Notes: a model not told the origin generated them from the letters alone. Shown: positions 47,153 through 56,370, counted from the stretch's first letter. The stretch: DNA of 64,000 nt from G963668435 sp963668435 (GCA_963668435.2 CAXXSC010000008.1:248001-312000), one strand, 5' to 3'. Numbers and translations: made by a program.

Positions 47153-48403
47153 TCAGGCAATCTTGCGGATCTCGCCGCCCTCACCACGAAGAAGGGGCAT
47201 CTCACCGGACCTGATTGTGGCCTCTGTGACAACAACCTCCTTGATTCCTTCGAGTGACGGCACTTTGTACATAATATCTGTCATCGAACGGCCGAGAACA
47301 CCTTTCAAACCGCGGGCACCAGTGCCTTTTTCAAGGCTGATATCGACAATTGCTTCCAATGCACTGTCTTCGAAAACGAGCTCGAGGCCATCCATTTCGA
47401 AAAGCTTGCCGTACTGTTTGGTAAGCGCATTCCTCGGTTCGGTCAAAATGGTCATTAACGCATCCTTGTCGAGCTCCTCAAGCGTGCACAGAAGCGGCAG
47501 ACGGCCTATAATCTCAGGAATGAGACCATACTTGTTTATATCCTCGGGCTCCACCATCGTCAGGACCTCGCTGGCCTGATGATCGTGAGTTGAATGCACC
47601 TCAGCACCGAAACCCATGGTTTTCTGGAAAACACGACGTTTGATGAGGCTGTCGAGATTTTCGAATGCGCCGCCGCATATGAACAGGATGTTAGTTGTGT
47701 CGATCTGGATCATCGCCTGTTCGGGATGCTTGCGTCCTCCTTTGGGAGGAACGCTCGCAACTGTTCCCTCGAGCATTTTCAGCAATGCCTGCTGTACACC
47801 CTCGCCGGAAACGTCGCGTGTGATCGACGGGTTCGCTGATTTTCTGGCGATTTTGTCTATTTCATCGATATAAATAATACCGATCTGGGTACGCGCCACA
47901 TCGTAATCGGCTGCCTGAAGGAGCCTCACGAGAATATTCTCGACATCTTCACCAACATAACCGGCCTCAGTCAGAACAGTAGCGTCGGCAATGGTAAACG
48001 GCACACGGAGAATACGGGCGAGTGTCCGGGCAAGCAGTGTTTTGCCGGTTCCGGTGGGGCCTATCATCAGGATATTGTCTTTTTCGAGATCGACATCATC
48101 GGAAGTACTTTTGTATTTGATGCGTTTGTAGTGATTGTAAACCGCCACACTAAGCATCTTTTTGGCCTGATCCTGACCAATAACGTATTCATCGAGCTTC
48201 TTGAAAATCTCATCGGGTAGCGGTGTTTCGAAATCGATATCAACCGAGCTCGAAATGTCCGTTTCCTTCACGATGTTGTAACAGGTTCGAACACAATCGG
48301 AGCATATCTGCACATCCGGTCCGGATATCATCTTCTCGACCGAGGCAGCATCTCTGCCGCAGAACGAACACCTGTATTCATCCTGACCTGAGTTCTTTCG
48401 CAT
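47153..48403 (-). CDS. clpX: ClpXP ATPase subunit ClpX
   Basis: About 416 residues. The N-terminal zinc-binding domain has CSFCGRD and CSDC. The AAA+ part has Walker A GPTGTGKTLLART, VGEDVEN, IYIDEIDKIA, and the RRVF pore-type segments. The IGF loop that docks on ClpP appears as MGFGAE, a slight variant. I placed the start at the ATG at 48403, which has AAAGGAGT five bases upstream; a frame 17 codons longer has no such site. It unfolds substrates for ClpP, whose gene lies 143 bp upstream. Confidence 0.97.
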   Translation of the reverse strand: MRKNSGQDEYRCSFCGRDAASVEKMISGPDVQICSDCVRTCYNIVKETDISSSVDIDFETPLPDEIFKKLDEYVIGQDQAKKMLSVAVYNHYKRIKYKSTSDDVDLEKDNILMIGPTGTGKTLLARTLARILRVPFTIADATVLTEAGYVGEDVENILVRLLQAADYDVARTQIGIIYIDEIDKIARKSANPSITRDVSGEGVQQALLKMLEGTVASVPPKGGRKHPEQAMIQIDTTNILFICGGAFENLDSLIKRRVFQKTMGFGAEVHSTHDHQASEVLTMVEPEDINKYGLIPEIIGRLPLLCTLEELDKDALMTILTEPRNALTKQYGKLFEMDGLELVFEDSALEAIVDISLEKGTGARGLKGVLGRSMTDIMYKVPSLEGIKEVVVTEATIRSGEMPLLRGEGGEIRKIA

Positions 48404-48546
48404 TATAACTCCTTTGGAATCTTGTATCACGCATTTTTCCGTCTCAGCCATCAAAGACTGTTTATCACGGATGCAGTATACAACAAATGACTATATGAAA
48501 TAATCCCGGGAAAAGCCCCAGCAACCGACTATCGAAGGACAGTCAG

Positions 48547-49137
48547 TTATGCATCGGTCCTGCCCTTCATCACGACATCGATGATACCGTAGTCTTTCGC
48601 CTCTTCAGCAGACAGATAATAGTCGCGGTCAATGTCTTTCATGATCTGCTTGAGACTCTTGCCACTTCTCTCAGCAAGTATTCCAGCCAGCTTGTCGCGG
48701 GTATACATGATCTCACGTGCCATGATCTCGATATCGGACGCCTGGCCCTTACCGCCGCCCATCGGCTGGTGAATCATAACCCTTGAATTGGGCAGACAGC
48801 TTCTTTTGCCATCGGCTCCGGCAGCGAGCAGAACTGCCGCCATGCTGGCCGCAAGGCCGAGACAGGTCGTACAGACATCAGGCCGGACATACTGCATCGT
48901 ATCATATATAGCAAGACCACTGTGCACCATGCCGCCAGGCGAATTGATATACATGTAAATATCTTTATCGGGATCGTCAGCCTCAAGGAACAGAAGCTGT
49001 GCCGCAACGATATTCGCGATATTGTCGTCGATTTCGCTGCCGATGAAAATAATCCTGTCCTTGAGAAGGCGGGAGAAGATGTCGTATGAACGCTCGATCT
49101 GACCGCTCTGTTCGATCACATAGGGGATATAATTCAT
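48547..49137 (-). CDS. clpP: ATP-dependent Clp protease proteolytic subunit
   Basis: 196 residues, normal ClpP length. The catalytic triad is visible at Ser98 (GLAASMAAVLL), His123 (MIHQPMGGGKG) and Asp172 (DRDYYLS), with the YINSPGG oxyanion block ahead. It forms the tetradecameric protease used by ClpX. It lies between tig and clpX on the same strand, the order seen in many bacteria. Confidence 0.98.
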   Translation of the reverse strand: MNYIPYVIEQSGQIERSYDIFSRLLKDRIIFIGSEIDDNIANIVAAQLLFLEADDPDKDIYMYINSPGGMVHSGLAIYDTMQYVRPDVCTTCLGLAASMAAVLLAAGADGKRSCLPNSRVMIHQPMGGGKGQASDIEIMAREIMYTRDKLAGILAERSGKSLKQIMKDIDRDYYLSAEEAKDYGIIDVVMKGRTDA

Positions 49138-49205
49138 TGTCTGCTCCGAGTCTGGTGTCGTTTATGTGCTGATTTCAATTTCTTATTAATTTACGTCCGG
49201 GAATA

Positions 49206-50522
49206 TCATTCGGGTGCAACAATATTCGATTCGGGCTGATCTTCAAAACCCATGATATCCTTTTCCTCAACCTTGGCAACACTGATCATCCAATCATAGG
49301 CCTTATCCTGGGCGATATTGCTCTTGAAATCGTCGAAACTGCCTTCCTTGATGAGCCTGCGGCGGAATTCTTTCGCTTCCATGCCGTTCGCGGTGGCAGC
49401 AGCCTCGATACGCTGGGTGACCTCGTCCTTGTCAGCCTCGATGTTCTGTGCTTTTTTCACGGCGTCGACAATTACGTAGGTCTGAACCGCGCGGACAGCA
49501 TCGGGACGCATGCGTGTACGATAAGCTTCCTCATCGAACGGCGCGTTCGGATTTGCACGTCGCATCTGCTCCATCTCGGACAAAATCACACGCTCGACCA
49601 TGCTGTTCGGCACCTCGAACGGAGCCTGTTTAACGAATTCCTCGATCAGATCGCCTCTGAGCTTCCTGTTCGACATGGAATCGAACTGAGCCTGGAGACG
49701 TTCCTTGGTATTCTCGACAAAAGCATCGGTATTTTCGAATTCGCCGAACTGTTTTACAAACTCATCATCAAGCTCAGGGATAACGTTTTCAACGATCCTG
49801 ACCATTTCGACATCATAGGCTTCCGTCGTGCCGACAAGCTCCTCTTTCTCGATACTGTCATCGTACGTAAAGCTCACGCGTTTTTCTTCGCCCTTGCTCA
49901 TGCCGATAACCTGCTGATCGAACTGCGGCGACGGTGTTCCGCGGCCATCGAGTGCGATAACATGATTTTCGAGCTTCTCACCAACAATAGGAACGCCGGA
50001 ATCATCGAGCTTCTGCAGGTTGATCACAGCGATATCATCCTTTGCCAACGGACGATCCACGTCTTCCTGACGGGCATACATGCGGCGAATGCGTTCGATT
50101 TCGTTATCGACTATTTCATCGGTAACCTTACGGTTTTCCTTGGTGACAACGATACCCTCCATACCACTGGCGTCAACTTCGGGAACCTCCTCGATTGCAA
50201 CAGTAAAGCTGACCGGACCAGACTCATCCATCTCAAGATCGTCAATCTCGGGCTCATTGACCGGCTTGACACCTTCGGCCTTGAACAGCTCGTCGAGAAC
50301 ACCGGGGATAAGGTCGCTGATCGCTTCGCGGCGAATTGTCGAACCAAAACGTTTGAGAAGCATGCTCTCGGGAGCTTTACCTTTCCTGAAACCGGGAATC
50401 TGAACATCTTTCTTCAGAGTTTTGACCGTTTCGTTGATCTGCCCCTCAATTCGCTCGGCTTCGATCTCCACATGGAACTTCTTGGTGCAGCCGCTGCTTT
50501 CCTTCAGTTCGATGGCAGGCAT
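49206..50522 (-). CDS. tig: Trigger factor
   Basis: 438 residues with three parts. The N-terminal ribosome-binding domain carries the signature PGFRKGKAPESML (GFRxGxxP). The FKBP-type peptidyl-prolyl isomerase domain (about 155-245) has VSFTYDDSIEKEELVG, and the long helical C-terminal chaperone arms follow. It binds nascent chains at the ribosome exit. AGAGAG precedes the ATG. It follows tRNA-Leu on the same strand and precedes clpP-clpX-lon. The stop is 69 bp before clpP. Confidence 0.97.
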   Translation of the reverse strand: MPAIELKESSGCTKKFHVEIEAERIEGQINETVKTLKKDVQIPGFRKGKAPESMLLKRFGSTIRREAISDLIPGVLDELFKAEGVKPVNEPEIDDLEMDESGPVSFTVAIEEVPEVDASGMEGIVVTKENRKVTDEIVDNEIERIRRMYARQEDVDRPLAKDDIAVINLQKLDDSGVPIVGEKLENHVIALDGRGTPSPQFDQQVIGMSKGEEKRVSFTYDDSIEKEELVGTTEAYDVEMVRIVENVIPELDDEFVKQFGEFENTDAFVENTKERLQAQFDSMSNRKLRGDLIEEFVKQAPFEVPNSMVERVILSEMEQMRRANPNAPFDEEAYRTRMRPDAVRAVQTYVIVDAVKKAQNIEADKDEVTQRIEAAATANGMEAKEFRRRLIKEGSFDDFKSNIAQDKAYDWMISVAKVEEKDIMGFEDQPESNIVAPE

Positions 50523-50584
50523 ATGTCTCTCTTTCTTTTATTATATTGTTGTATTTATCTGCTGATATAACAAAATCTTATAAA

Positions 50585-50669
50585 TGGTGCGAGAGGGGGG
50601 ATTTGAACCCCCACGAGCGCACTCACCAGATCCTAAATCTGGCGCGTCTGCCAATTCCGCCACTCTCGC
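50585..50669 (-). tRNA. tRNA-Leu (anticodon UAG)
   Basis: Read on the minus strand, the acceptor arm GCGAGAG pairs with CTCTCGC, followed by A and an encoded CCA. The D arm is GGCGGAATTGGCAGACGC-like. The anticodon stem CCAGA/TCTGG encloses loop TTTAGGA with anticodon TAG. A class II long variable arm and the T arm GGGGGTTCAAATCCCCC complete it. The encoded CCA and long variable arm agree with leucine. It lies 62 bp upstream of tig and may share its transcript. Confidence 0.96.
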
Positions 50670-50717
50670 AACTGACAAATCGGAGGACAGAACACATCGA
50701 TTGACAGTAAGTTTAAT

Positions 50718-50746
50718 AATATAAGGAAATATTAGCTCAAAGTCAA
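50718..50746 (-). promoter_or_regulatory. Sigma-70-type promoter of tRNA-Leu and possibly tig
   Basis: On the minus strand TTGACT (50746-50741) and TATATT (50723-50718) are 17 bp apart, about 48 bp before the tRNA 5' end. Boxes and spacing are the same as those before valS. The region 50747-51007 beyond it shows no gene or named element. Confidence 0.75.
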
Positions 50747-51007
50747 CAAAGCTCACAGTGCATAAGCGGACACTTCCGGCAGGTTTCAGCCTGTTTATTT
50801 AAACGAGCCATTGAAGCAATCCCCACGGAATTTTCAGCTATGATATCTGCCGGAAGCCTGTTTATATTTGCACATTTGGCTACTCTTCATTTCTGAAGAT
50901 CAGTCTATTAACCTTTCAAAATTTTGCCCCGCTTACATGATGGTAACAAACATATTTATTCTATCATCACGGGTAAAACAATGACCTTTCCGCTTCAGCA
51001 TTATCAT

Positions 51008-51041
51008 AAAAAAAAACCTGCAGGCTACGAGAGCCTGCAGG
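51008..51041 (-). terminator. Intrinsic terminator after the FucP-type permease gene
   Basis: CCTGCAGGCT (51017-51026) pairs perfectly with AGCCTGCAGG (51032-51041) around a 5-nt loop. Read on the minus strand, a run of nine T follows. It lies 23 bp after the stop codon. Confidence 0.92.
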
Positions 51042-51064
51042 ATATATTCAATCTCAGGACTCGC

Positions 51065-52366
51065 TTATGCCGGTGGAAGGTCCTTGCGGCAGGCAACCGC
51101 TCCATAGTAGGCAATCACCCCATAACAGGCAAACGGCACGAAATACGCCATATTGATGCTTCCTGTAATATCAGAAACCTGTCCCTGGACAGTTGTCATG
51201 ACAGCGCCGCCAAGAATAGCCATGATAAGTCCGGATCCGCCGATCTTGGTGTCCGCACCGAGCCCCCTGACAGAGAGACCGAAAATGGTCGGGAACATGA
51301 GCGACATACATCCCGAAATACCGACAAGAGCGGCAACACCAATCACACCGCCGACAAAAATCACGGTGAGCGTACATGCCATAGCACCGAAAGCAAGGAT
51401 AGTCAGCAGGGTTCCCGGCGTCATATAGCGCATCAACCATGTGCAGACAAAACGCGACCCGGTAAACAGAATGAGCGCGGCGAGATAATAGCTCGCGGCC
51501 TGTTCCTCATTGACACCAAGCTCCTGCATGACATAACGGATTGTGAACGACCAGACACCAATCTGGGCCCCGACATAGAAGAACTGCGCCACAACACCCC
51601 AAACATAATGACGGTTCGAGATAAGGCGTTTCAGTGTCGGCCCGAGATCGAGATCATCACCGGAATCGGAGGATTTCGGCATCTTGATCACAGCCATCAT
51701 CACCCAGAGAACAGCAAGGAACAGCGCCACGGAAACGTAAGGCCCCATGACTGCTGAAAGCTCTTCCGATTGGATTTTCTGAAGTTGCTCGGCACCCATG
51801 AGAGCACGTTCCTCGGCATTTGCCGAGTTGAGGTGTGAGAGAATGAAAAGCTTACTCAGCACCACACCGAGAATCGAGCCGATAGGATTGAACGACTGGG
51901 CGAAATTGAGCCGCCGTGTACCGGTTTCGTCCGGGCCCATGGCGATAATATATGGATTAGCTGATGTTTCAAGGATGGACAGACCGCCTGCAAGGATATA
52001 CAGGGCGCCGAGGAAATGAAAATAGTTCATTGTCTTGCTGGCTGGATAAAACAGCAGCGAACCGATAACGAACATACCCAAACCGAGGAGCACACCCGAT
52101 TTGTACGTAAACTTTTTGATGAAAATAGCCGCCGGGAACGCCAGGCAGAAATAGGAACCGTAAAATGCCAGCTGAATCCATGAGGTCTGGAAATCAGACA
52201 TGCTCATGATCTTCTTGAACGCGGCAAGAAGTGTGTCGGTCATGTTGTTGGCGAGCCCCCACCAGGCAAAACAGCTGGTCAGGAGAATGAAGGGAAGAAG
52301 AATGTTCCTGGGCACGAGCGGCTCGTTATGAACTGAGCTGCTGCTCGCTGAGACGTTTTCCGACAT
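51065..52366 (-). CDS. FucP-family sugar:proton symporter (MFS)
   Basis: 433 residues with about 12 membrane segments. LLTSCFAWWGLANNMTDTLLAAFK is the FucP-type first helix, with the Asn/Asp residues used in L-fucose binding. QLAFYGSYFCLAFPA, LETSANPYI and NFAQSFNPIGSILG are the conserved glucose/galactose/fucose-permease blocks. It imports a hexose or deoxyhexose with protons. No fucose catabolic gene is next to it, so the sugar is open. It is divergent from the MutY-like gene, sharing a 176-bp upstream region, and has its own terminator. Confidence 0.93.
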   Translation of the reverse strand: MSENVSASSSSVHNEPLVPRNILLPFILLTSCFAWWGLANNMTDTLLAAFKKIMSMSDFQTSWIQLAFYGSYFCLAFPAAIFIKKFTYKSGVLLGLGMFVIGSLLFYPASKTMNYFHFLGALYILAGGLSILETSANPYIIAMGPDETGTRRLNFAQSFNPIGSILGVVLSKLFILSHLNSANAEERALMGAEQLQKIQSEELSAVMGPYVSVALFLAVLWVMMAVIKMPKSSDSGDDLDLGPTLKRLISNRHYVWGVVAQFFYVGAQIGVWSFTIRYVMQELGVNEEQAASYYLAALILFTGSRFVCTWLMRYMTPGTLLTILAFGAMACTLTVIFVGGVIGVAALVGISGCMSLMFPTIFGLSVRGLGADTKIGGSGLIMAILGGAVMTTVQGQVSDITGSINMAYFVPFACYGVIAYYGAVACRKDLPPA

Positions 52367-52542
52367 GGCTGATGCTCTTTCGTTTATATGTGTTAACCTT
52401 TATTGATCAGCAGGAGATGAAAAGCCATATAACGGCGCATTTTTCGCGGAGTTATGAAACCATTTTGGCTAAAATACCGTATAAGATGTCACGACGCAAG
52501 AAGGAACAGCAGAAGAAAACCCAAGGAAGGACCAAACAGGAT

Positions 52543-53370
52543 ATGTTGCATATTGATATCGCTAAAATCGAAAAATTCAGAGACGAGGTCTACACGTATT
52601 ACACCGACAGCAAGCGAGAACTTCCCTGGCGGGAAACTGACGATCCATGGCATATTCTCGTGTCGGAGATAATGCTCCAGCAGACACAAGTCAGTCGGGT
52701 TATCGATAAATACACCGCTTTCATCGAGGCATTCCCGACAGCGGAAGCATTGCATACAGCCGAAAAAAAGGATGTTCTCGCTGCATGGAGCGGCCTCGGC
52801 TACAACAGACGGGCGCTGTCTCTGATGAAGGCCGCGCATGTCATTGCCGAGAAATTTGATGGTAAAGTGCCCGCCACGATTGAGGAACTGTCTTCTCTTC
52901 CCGGTATCGGTCAGGCAACTGCCGCCGCCATCTGCGCCTATGCTTTCAACCAGCCGGTTATCTATATCGAGACGAATATCAGAACTGTTTTTATTCACCA
53001 TTTCTTTCCCGGCAACGACTCAGTCAGCGACAAGGAAATACTGCCGCTCGTGACTGCGGCACTGGACCACGATAATCCACGCCGATGGTATTCGGCCCTC
53101 ATGGATTATGGTGTCATGCTCAAGGCAAAACATAAAAATCCCGGACGGCGCAGCGCTCATCACAACCGGCAGTCGAAATTCGAAGGCTCGGACCGCCAGA
53201 TCCGCGGAGCTATCCTCAAACTTCTGACCAATTCTGAAGGCGGTATTTCTGTCGATCAGTTAATCGAATCATGTGCCAATGGCGACCGGGAACGCTGTCT
53301 ATCTATTGTCGAACAGCTCCAAAATGAAGGATTCGTGAACCGTAAAAAACGTACCATTCACATCGCATAA
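52543..53370 (+). CDS. MutY/HhH-GPD-family DNA glycosylase lacking the Fe-S cluster
   Basis: About 275 residues. LPWRETDDPWHILVSEIMLQQTQV matches MutY, with Glu42 at the catalytic Glu position. The helix-hairpin-helix LPGIGQATAAAICAYAF and the following strand are present. At the place of the catalytic Asp (LDGNV in E. coli MutY) this protein has IETNIRTVF, so Glu143 replaces Asp; the spacing from Glu42 (101 residues) is the same as in E. coli. The C-x6-C-x2-C-x5-C Fe-S motif and the NUDIX-like C-terminal domain are missing; the end looks like a winged helix. Start 52543 fits the family length; ATGs at 52486 and 52372 are alternatives. Role in adenine or other base excision is inferred. Confidence 0.85.
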   Translation: MLHIDIAKIEKFRDEVYTYYTDSKRELPWRETDDPWHILVSEIMLQQTQVSRVIDKYTAFIEAFPTAEALHTAEKKDVLAAWSGLGYNRRALSLMKAAHVIAEKFDGKVPATIEELSSLPGIGQATAAAICAYAFNQPVIYIETNIRTVFIHHFFPGNDSVSDKEILPLVTAALDHDNPRRWYSALMDYGVMLKAKHKNPGRRSAHHNRQSKFEGSDRQIRGAILKLLTNSEGGISVDQLIESCANGDRERCLSIVEQLQNEGFVNRKKRTIHIA

Positions 53371-53597
53371 ACAATATTGAATGGGAATATATGCATTCCC
53401 TCCCAAAAGATTAAGCACGGATAATCAAGAAGCGATAGAATCACAACACCTCTCCCCTTTCTTCGATCAGCATTGTCCCAACTACTTCCCTACGACAACA
53501 GCAACAAGATTATTCTTAAACCCATTGCACGGATCATACATCAAAAGTTTTGAGAAAAGAACCAACACCAGTAATACACACTCAAAGGAGGTGGATG

Positions 53598-54179
53598 ATG
53601 AACTCCATGAAGAAACTATTATTGCGATTCCCGTTTTTTCTGCTGCTCAGCATCATGATTTTGACATGCTGTTCAACAGTAAGTATGGCAGGCAGAAGGC
53701 CCACACGGCATCATGAAACAAGACGGGCACCCAGACTTCCCGGGAATAATATCCGGGTCATGGTCAAAAACAAGCCGTATTTTTATCATGGAGGCATCTT
53801 CTACCGAAGATCAGGTCCTGGATTTGTTCGTGTCGCCTCACCTGTTGGCGCAAGGATCACCGTGCTGCCGAGATTGGCAGTCCGACTCGAAATCGGGGGC
53901 GTTCCGCACTGGCATTATTACGGTACGTATTACCGTTACGACCGCGCAAAAAGAGTCTACGTTGTCGTCGAGAAACCTGAAGAAGAGCCAGTCGAGGAGC
54001 TCACGGCTGACAAGATTGTCCTTGTTGACGGTGATATTCTCTATGGCCTTTATAAAGGCGGGGATGAGAATACGATCAAGTTCGAAAACAACGGAGAAAT
54101 CCTTGAAATCCCCATTGTCGATGTTGTATCAGTAGCATTCGAGCCGCTTCCGGTCTTAGAGGAAGAAAACGGGGAATAA
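53598..54179 (+). CDS. Small exported protein, DUF6515-like YxYY/GGxFY repeats
   Basis: About 193 residues. A signal peptide with a Cys-Cys at its end (about 20-31, MILTCCSTVSMAG) may be a lipoprotein site, though the box is imperfect. A mature region with YFYHGGIFYRRSGPGFVRVASPVGARI and HYYGTYYRYDRAKRVYVVVEKP matches the DUF6515 pattern of exported proteins. A C-terminal part (DKIVLVDGDILYGLYKG, NTIKFENNGEILEIPI) reads as a small beta domain. AGGAGG lies six bases before the ATG at 53598. It has no clear partner and ends before a strong terminator. Function unknown. Nothing is seen in the 227-bp gap before it. Confidence 0.8.
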   Translation: MNSMKKLLLRFPFFLLLSIMILTCCSTVSMAGRRPTRHHETRRAPRLPGNNIRVMVKNKPYFYHGGIFYRRSGPGFVRVASPVGARITVLPRLAVRLEIGGVPHWHYYGTYYRYDRAKRVYVVVEKPEEEPVEELTADKIVLVDGDILYGLYKGGDENTIKFENNGEILEIPIVDVVSVAFEPLPVLEEENGE

Positions 54180-54219
54180 TCATAAGCAGTATGAATCGAA
54201 ATAAAAAAGCATAACGCCT

Positions 54220-54275
54220 ATGTACAGAACAGATCACTGGGATGACAACCAATAATCTGTTCTGTACATTTTTTT
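54220..54275. terminator. Intrinsic terminator between convergent genes
   Basis: ATGTACAGAACAGA (54220-54233) pairs perfectly with TCTGTTCTGTACAT (54256-54269), followed by TTTTTTT overlapping the stem end. The loop is 22 nt, longer than usual. It lies between the DUF6515-like gene and the convergent MBL-fold gene. Confidence 0.8.
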
Positions 54276-54279
54276 GCCG

Positions 54280-55335
54280 TTACGGACGGTAACGGTACGA
54301 CTCGCCCCAAGTCATGAGGAGCAATGGATATTTATCGGACGGAAAACGATAATATGTCAGCCAGTAAGGCTCACGATGATCGATCGTATGCCCCAGTTCG
54401 TTCTCGTGACCGGGAATTACAAGTACTGGATCGAGCCCCTCTGCAAGGCGTGGCATGTCGGTTGTCCAACAGTTGGGCATCAGCACATCGACACGGTAAT
54501 TCTTCCCCGCCTCGTCTATCCACGCAAAATCGCCGTCGTTCGCCTGATCGCCGGTCTGGCAGAATCCCATACCTTCGGGAGTTGTAACAAGCGACACATT
54601 ATTTAAAAGATCACCCTGATGCCCCGGAAAAACGACAACATCCAGCTTTTTACCATCAGTGAGTTCAACATCGTGAACTGTATCGGCAGCACGTTCGAGA
54701 AAGGTGAGCCTTTCGTGGATCGGCTGGTCTTCCCATAAATTCTCCGGTGCAATCACCTTCTTACCGGCATCGAGAAACATACCGGCAATCACCTCGTCGG
54801 CATGATCTCCATGAAGGTGGCTGATAAACAGAATATCGCACTGGTCGGCGATTTTTTGGGCGAGATCGTCAGCGATTGCGAATTCCTCGACCTTGGAGGA
54901 ATGCCCCCGAATGAAATCAAACGCAAGTGTCACCGATTTTGTCCGTACGATGAAACCGAGATCATAGAGTTTCCAGATCACAGCACCATCGGTCACTTTC
55001 GTCGTTTCCAATTCCTTAAGCACGGCCTCCATGCGGCGGTGGTGAAAAGCCTGTACAGAGGGACGTTCCGGCGCTTTCACATCATGCAGAACGGCGTCGA
55101 CCAAATACAGCGCAGATTTCCGCACCAGGGGTTCGGGAATCTGCGGAGGATTGACAGCAAGTATATTTTCGACATGTGCAAGCATTTCTTCGTGCTGTTT
55201 GTCGAGATAGAGCTCGGTATCGCCCCAGTACTGTACGGGATATTTGATCTGTCGCGCTGTTTGTTGCTGCTCCTGAGATTCTGCAACAGAACAGACAGTG
55301 AGAAATGATAGAACGAGGGCAACACCTTTATTCAT
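54280..55335 (-). CDS. Exported metallo-beta-lactamase-fold hydrolase
   Basis: 351 residues. A signal peptide (about 1-19, TVCSVAESQ) is followed by about 100 helical residues and then an MBL domain. The metal motif is HLHGDHAD, further ligands are likely in GDQANDGD and VIPGHENELGH. FVVRTKSVTLAFD-like strands precede the motif (FIVRTKSVTLAFDFIRG). It is probably a periplasmic zinc hydrolase; the family covers lactonases, phosphodiesterases and sulfatases, so the substrate is open. The N-terminal helical extension is unusual for small MBL proteins. It stands alone between a terminator and the aldolase gene. Confidence 0.87.
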   Translation of the reverse strand: MNKGVALVLSFLTVCSVAESQEQQQTARQIKYPVQYWGDTELYLDKQHEEMLAHVENILAVNPPQIPEPLVRKSALYLVDAVLHDVKAPERPSVQAFHHRRMEAVLKELETTKVTDGAVIWKLYDLGFIVRTKSVTLAFDFIRGHSSKVEEFAIADDLAQKIADQCDILFISHLHGDHADEVIAGMFLDAGKKVIAPENLWEDQPIHERLTFLERAADTVHDVELTDGKKLDVVVFPGHQGDLLNNVSLVTTPEGMGFCQTGDQANDGDFAWIDEAGKNYRVDVLMPNCWTTDMPRLAEGLDPVLVIPGHENELGHTIDHREPYWLTYYRFPSDKYPLLLMTWGESYRYRP

Positions 55336-55461
55336 TGGAGCCTCCGAATGGAATGGTATATGGTAGTGATAATTTTCGATTGAATGTCATTCGCCAAATA
55401 TACAACGGACGGAAATGAAAACAACATGTGAAATTGATTAATCGGAGAAATACGGATCAGA

Positions 55462-56370
55462 TCAGAGGACAGACTGATAAATATCGAAAAGACGGTCTAT
55501 CTCGTCACGGGTATGAGGATCGAGCTCGAACGCAACCGGCTTCCTGACAAGGGTATTCTTGAAAACACCCTGTTTGACAAGAAGGTGCTTTTCGATCGCG
55601 AGATAAGTATCGAGGTTTGGTGACTCGAAGACGACGATGGATGAAAGTGGGAAATAAACTTCATAGGCACGCTTATCATCCCCACGTTCCAAAGCCCGCC
55701 AGATTTCCACGATGCCGTGGATAAGATCGGAACCTGACATGGTGCCGTCGACTCCGCGGCGGAAGGAATCAATCAGGAGGAACCCGCCGCTACCTTCGAA
55801 AATGACACCTTCAGCATTAAGTTGATCCTGCAGTGCGGAAAGGATCGGTCCTGTAGGAAGTCCCTCGGGCTTGTAGTAGATCCGCTCGCTCATATCCTGC
55901 CTCATTCTGGCGAGGAGCTCAGCCGACATCGCCTGACCACCCATGTAACCGCTTGCATCCTGTACGACAACCGGAATCGAGATCGCATCGTGTATCTCTC
56001 GGAAATACTCGAATTTCTCGGCGGCGGAGGCTGATACGGTGAACGGCGGCACAGCCATTACAGCATCTGCACCGGAACATTCCGCGGCCTGCGCATAGGC
56101 AAGAGCCTCGAATGTACTGTCGGCACCGACTGACATGATAAATGTCCCGCGGCCATTGATCATCTTCGGCAGCTCTTTTGAAAGCTGCATACGCTCATCG
56201 TGAGTGAGCCGCAGAAGCTCCGAGGCCAAGGCGAGAGTTACACCATCGGCACCGGCATCGAAAACGAAATCGACCTCGCGGGCAAGCGTATCATAATCAA
56301 TGGTATAGTCCGCATTGTACGGCATATGCAGTACCGGCAGGACACCATGTATGGAAGGCGTATTCTTCAT
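55462..56370 (-). CDS. DHDPS/N-acetylneuraminate-lyase family aldolase
   Basis: About 302 residues with a TIM-barrel layout. IYYKPEG carries the Schiff-base Lys167. The usual GTTGE loop is changed to LALASELLRLT, and the conserved catalytic Tyr of DapA is Phe110 here (VPPFTVSAS). It is therefore not DapA, more likely a catabolic keto-acid aldolase or dehydratase. It faces the heparinase-like gene across a 177-bp region with an operator-like palindrome, which suggests shared control and use of uronate-type products. I chose the ATG at 56370 over a TTG at 56388; neither has a clear ribosome site. Confidence 0.88.
   Translation of the reverse strand: MKNTPSIHGVLPVLHMPYNADYTIDYDTLAREVDFVFDAGADGVTLALASELLRLTHDERMQLSKELPKMINGRGTFIMSVGADSTFEALAYAQAAECSGADAVMAVPPFTVSASAAEKFEYFREIHDAISIPVVVQDASGYMGGQAMSAELLARMRQDMSERIYYKPEGLPTGPILSALQDQLNAEGVIFEGSGGFLLIDSFRRGVDGTMSGSDLIHGIVEIWRALERGDDKRAYEVYFPLSSIVVFESPNLDTYLAIEKHLLVKQGVFKNTLVRKPVAFELDPHTRDEIDRLFDIYQSVL

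Noticed and set aside
50701..50706. TTGACA on the plus strand beside the tRNA-Leu promoter
   Set aside because: No suitable -10 box follows at 16-18 bp and no plus-strand gene starts nearby.
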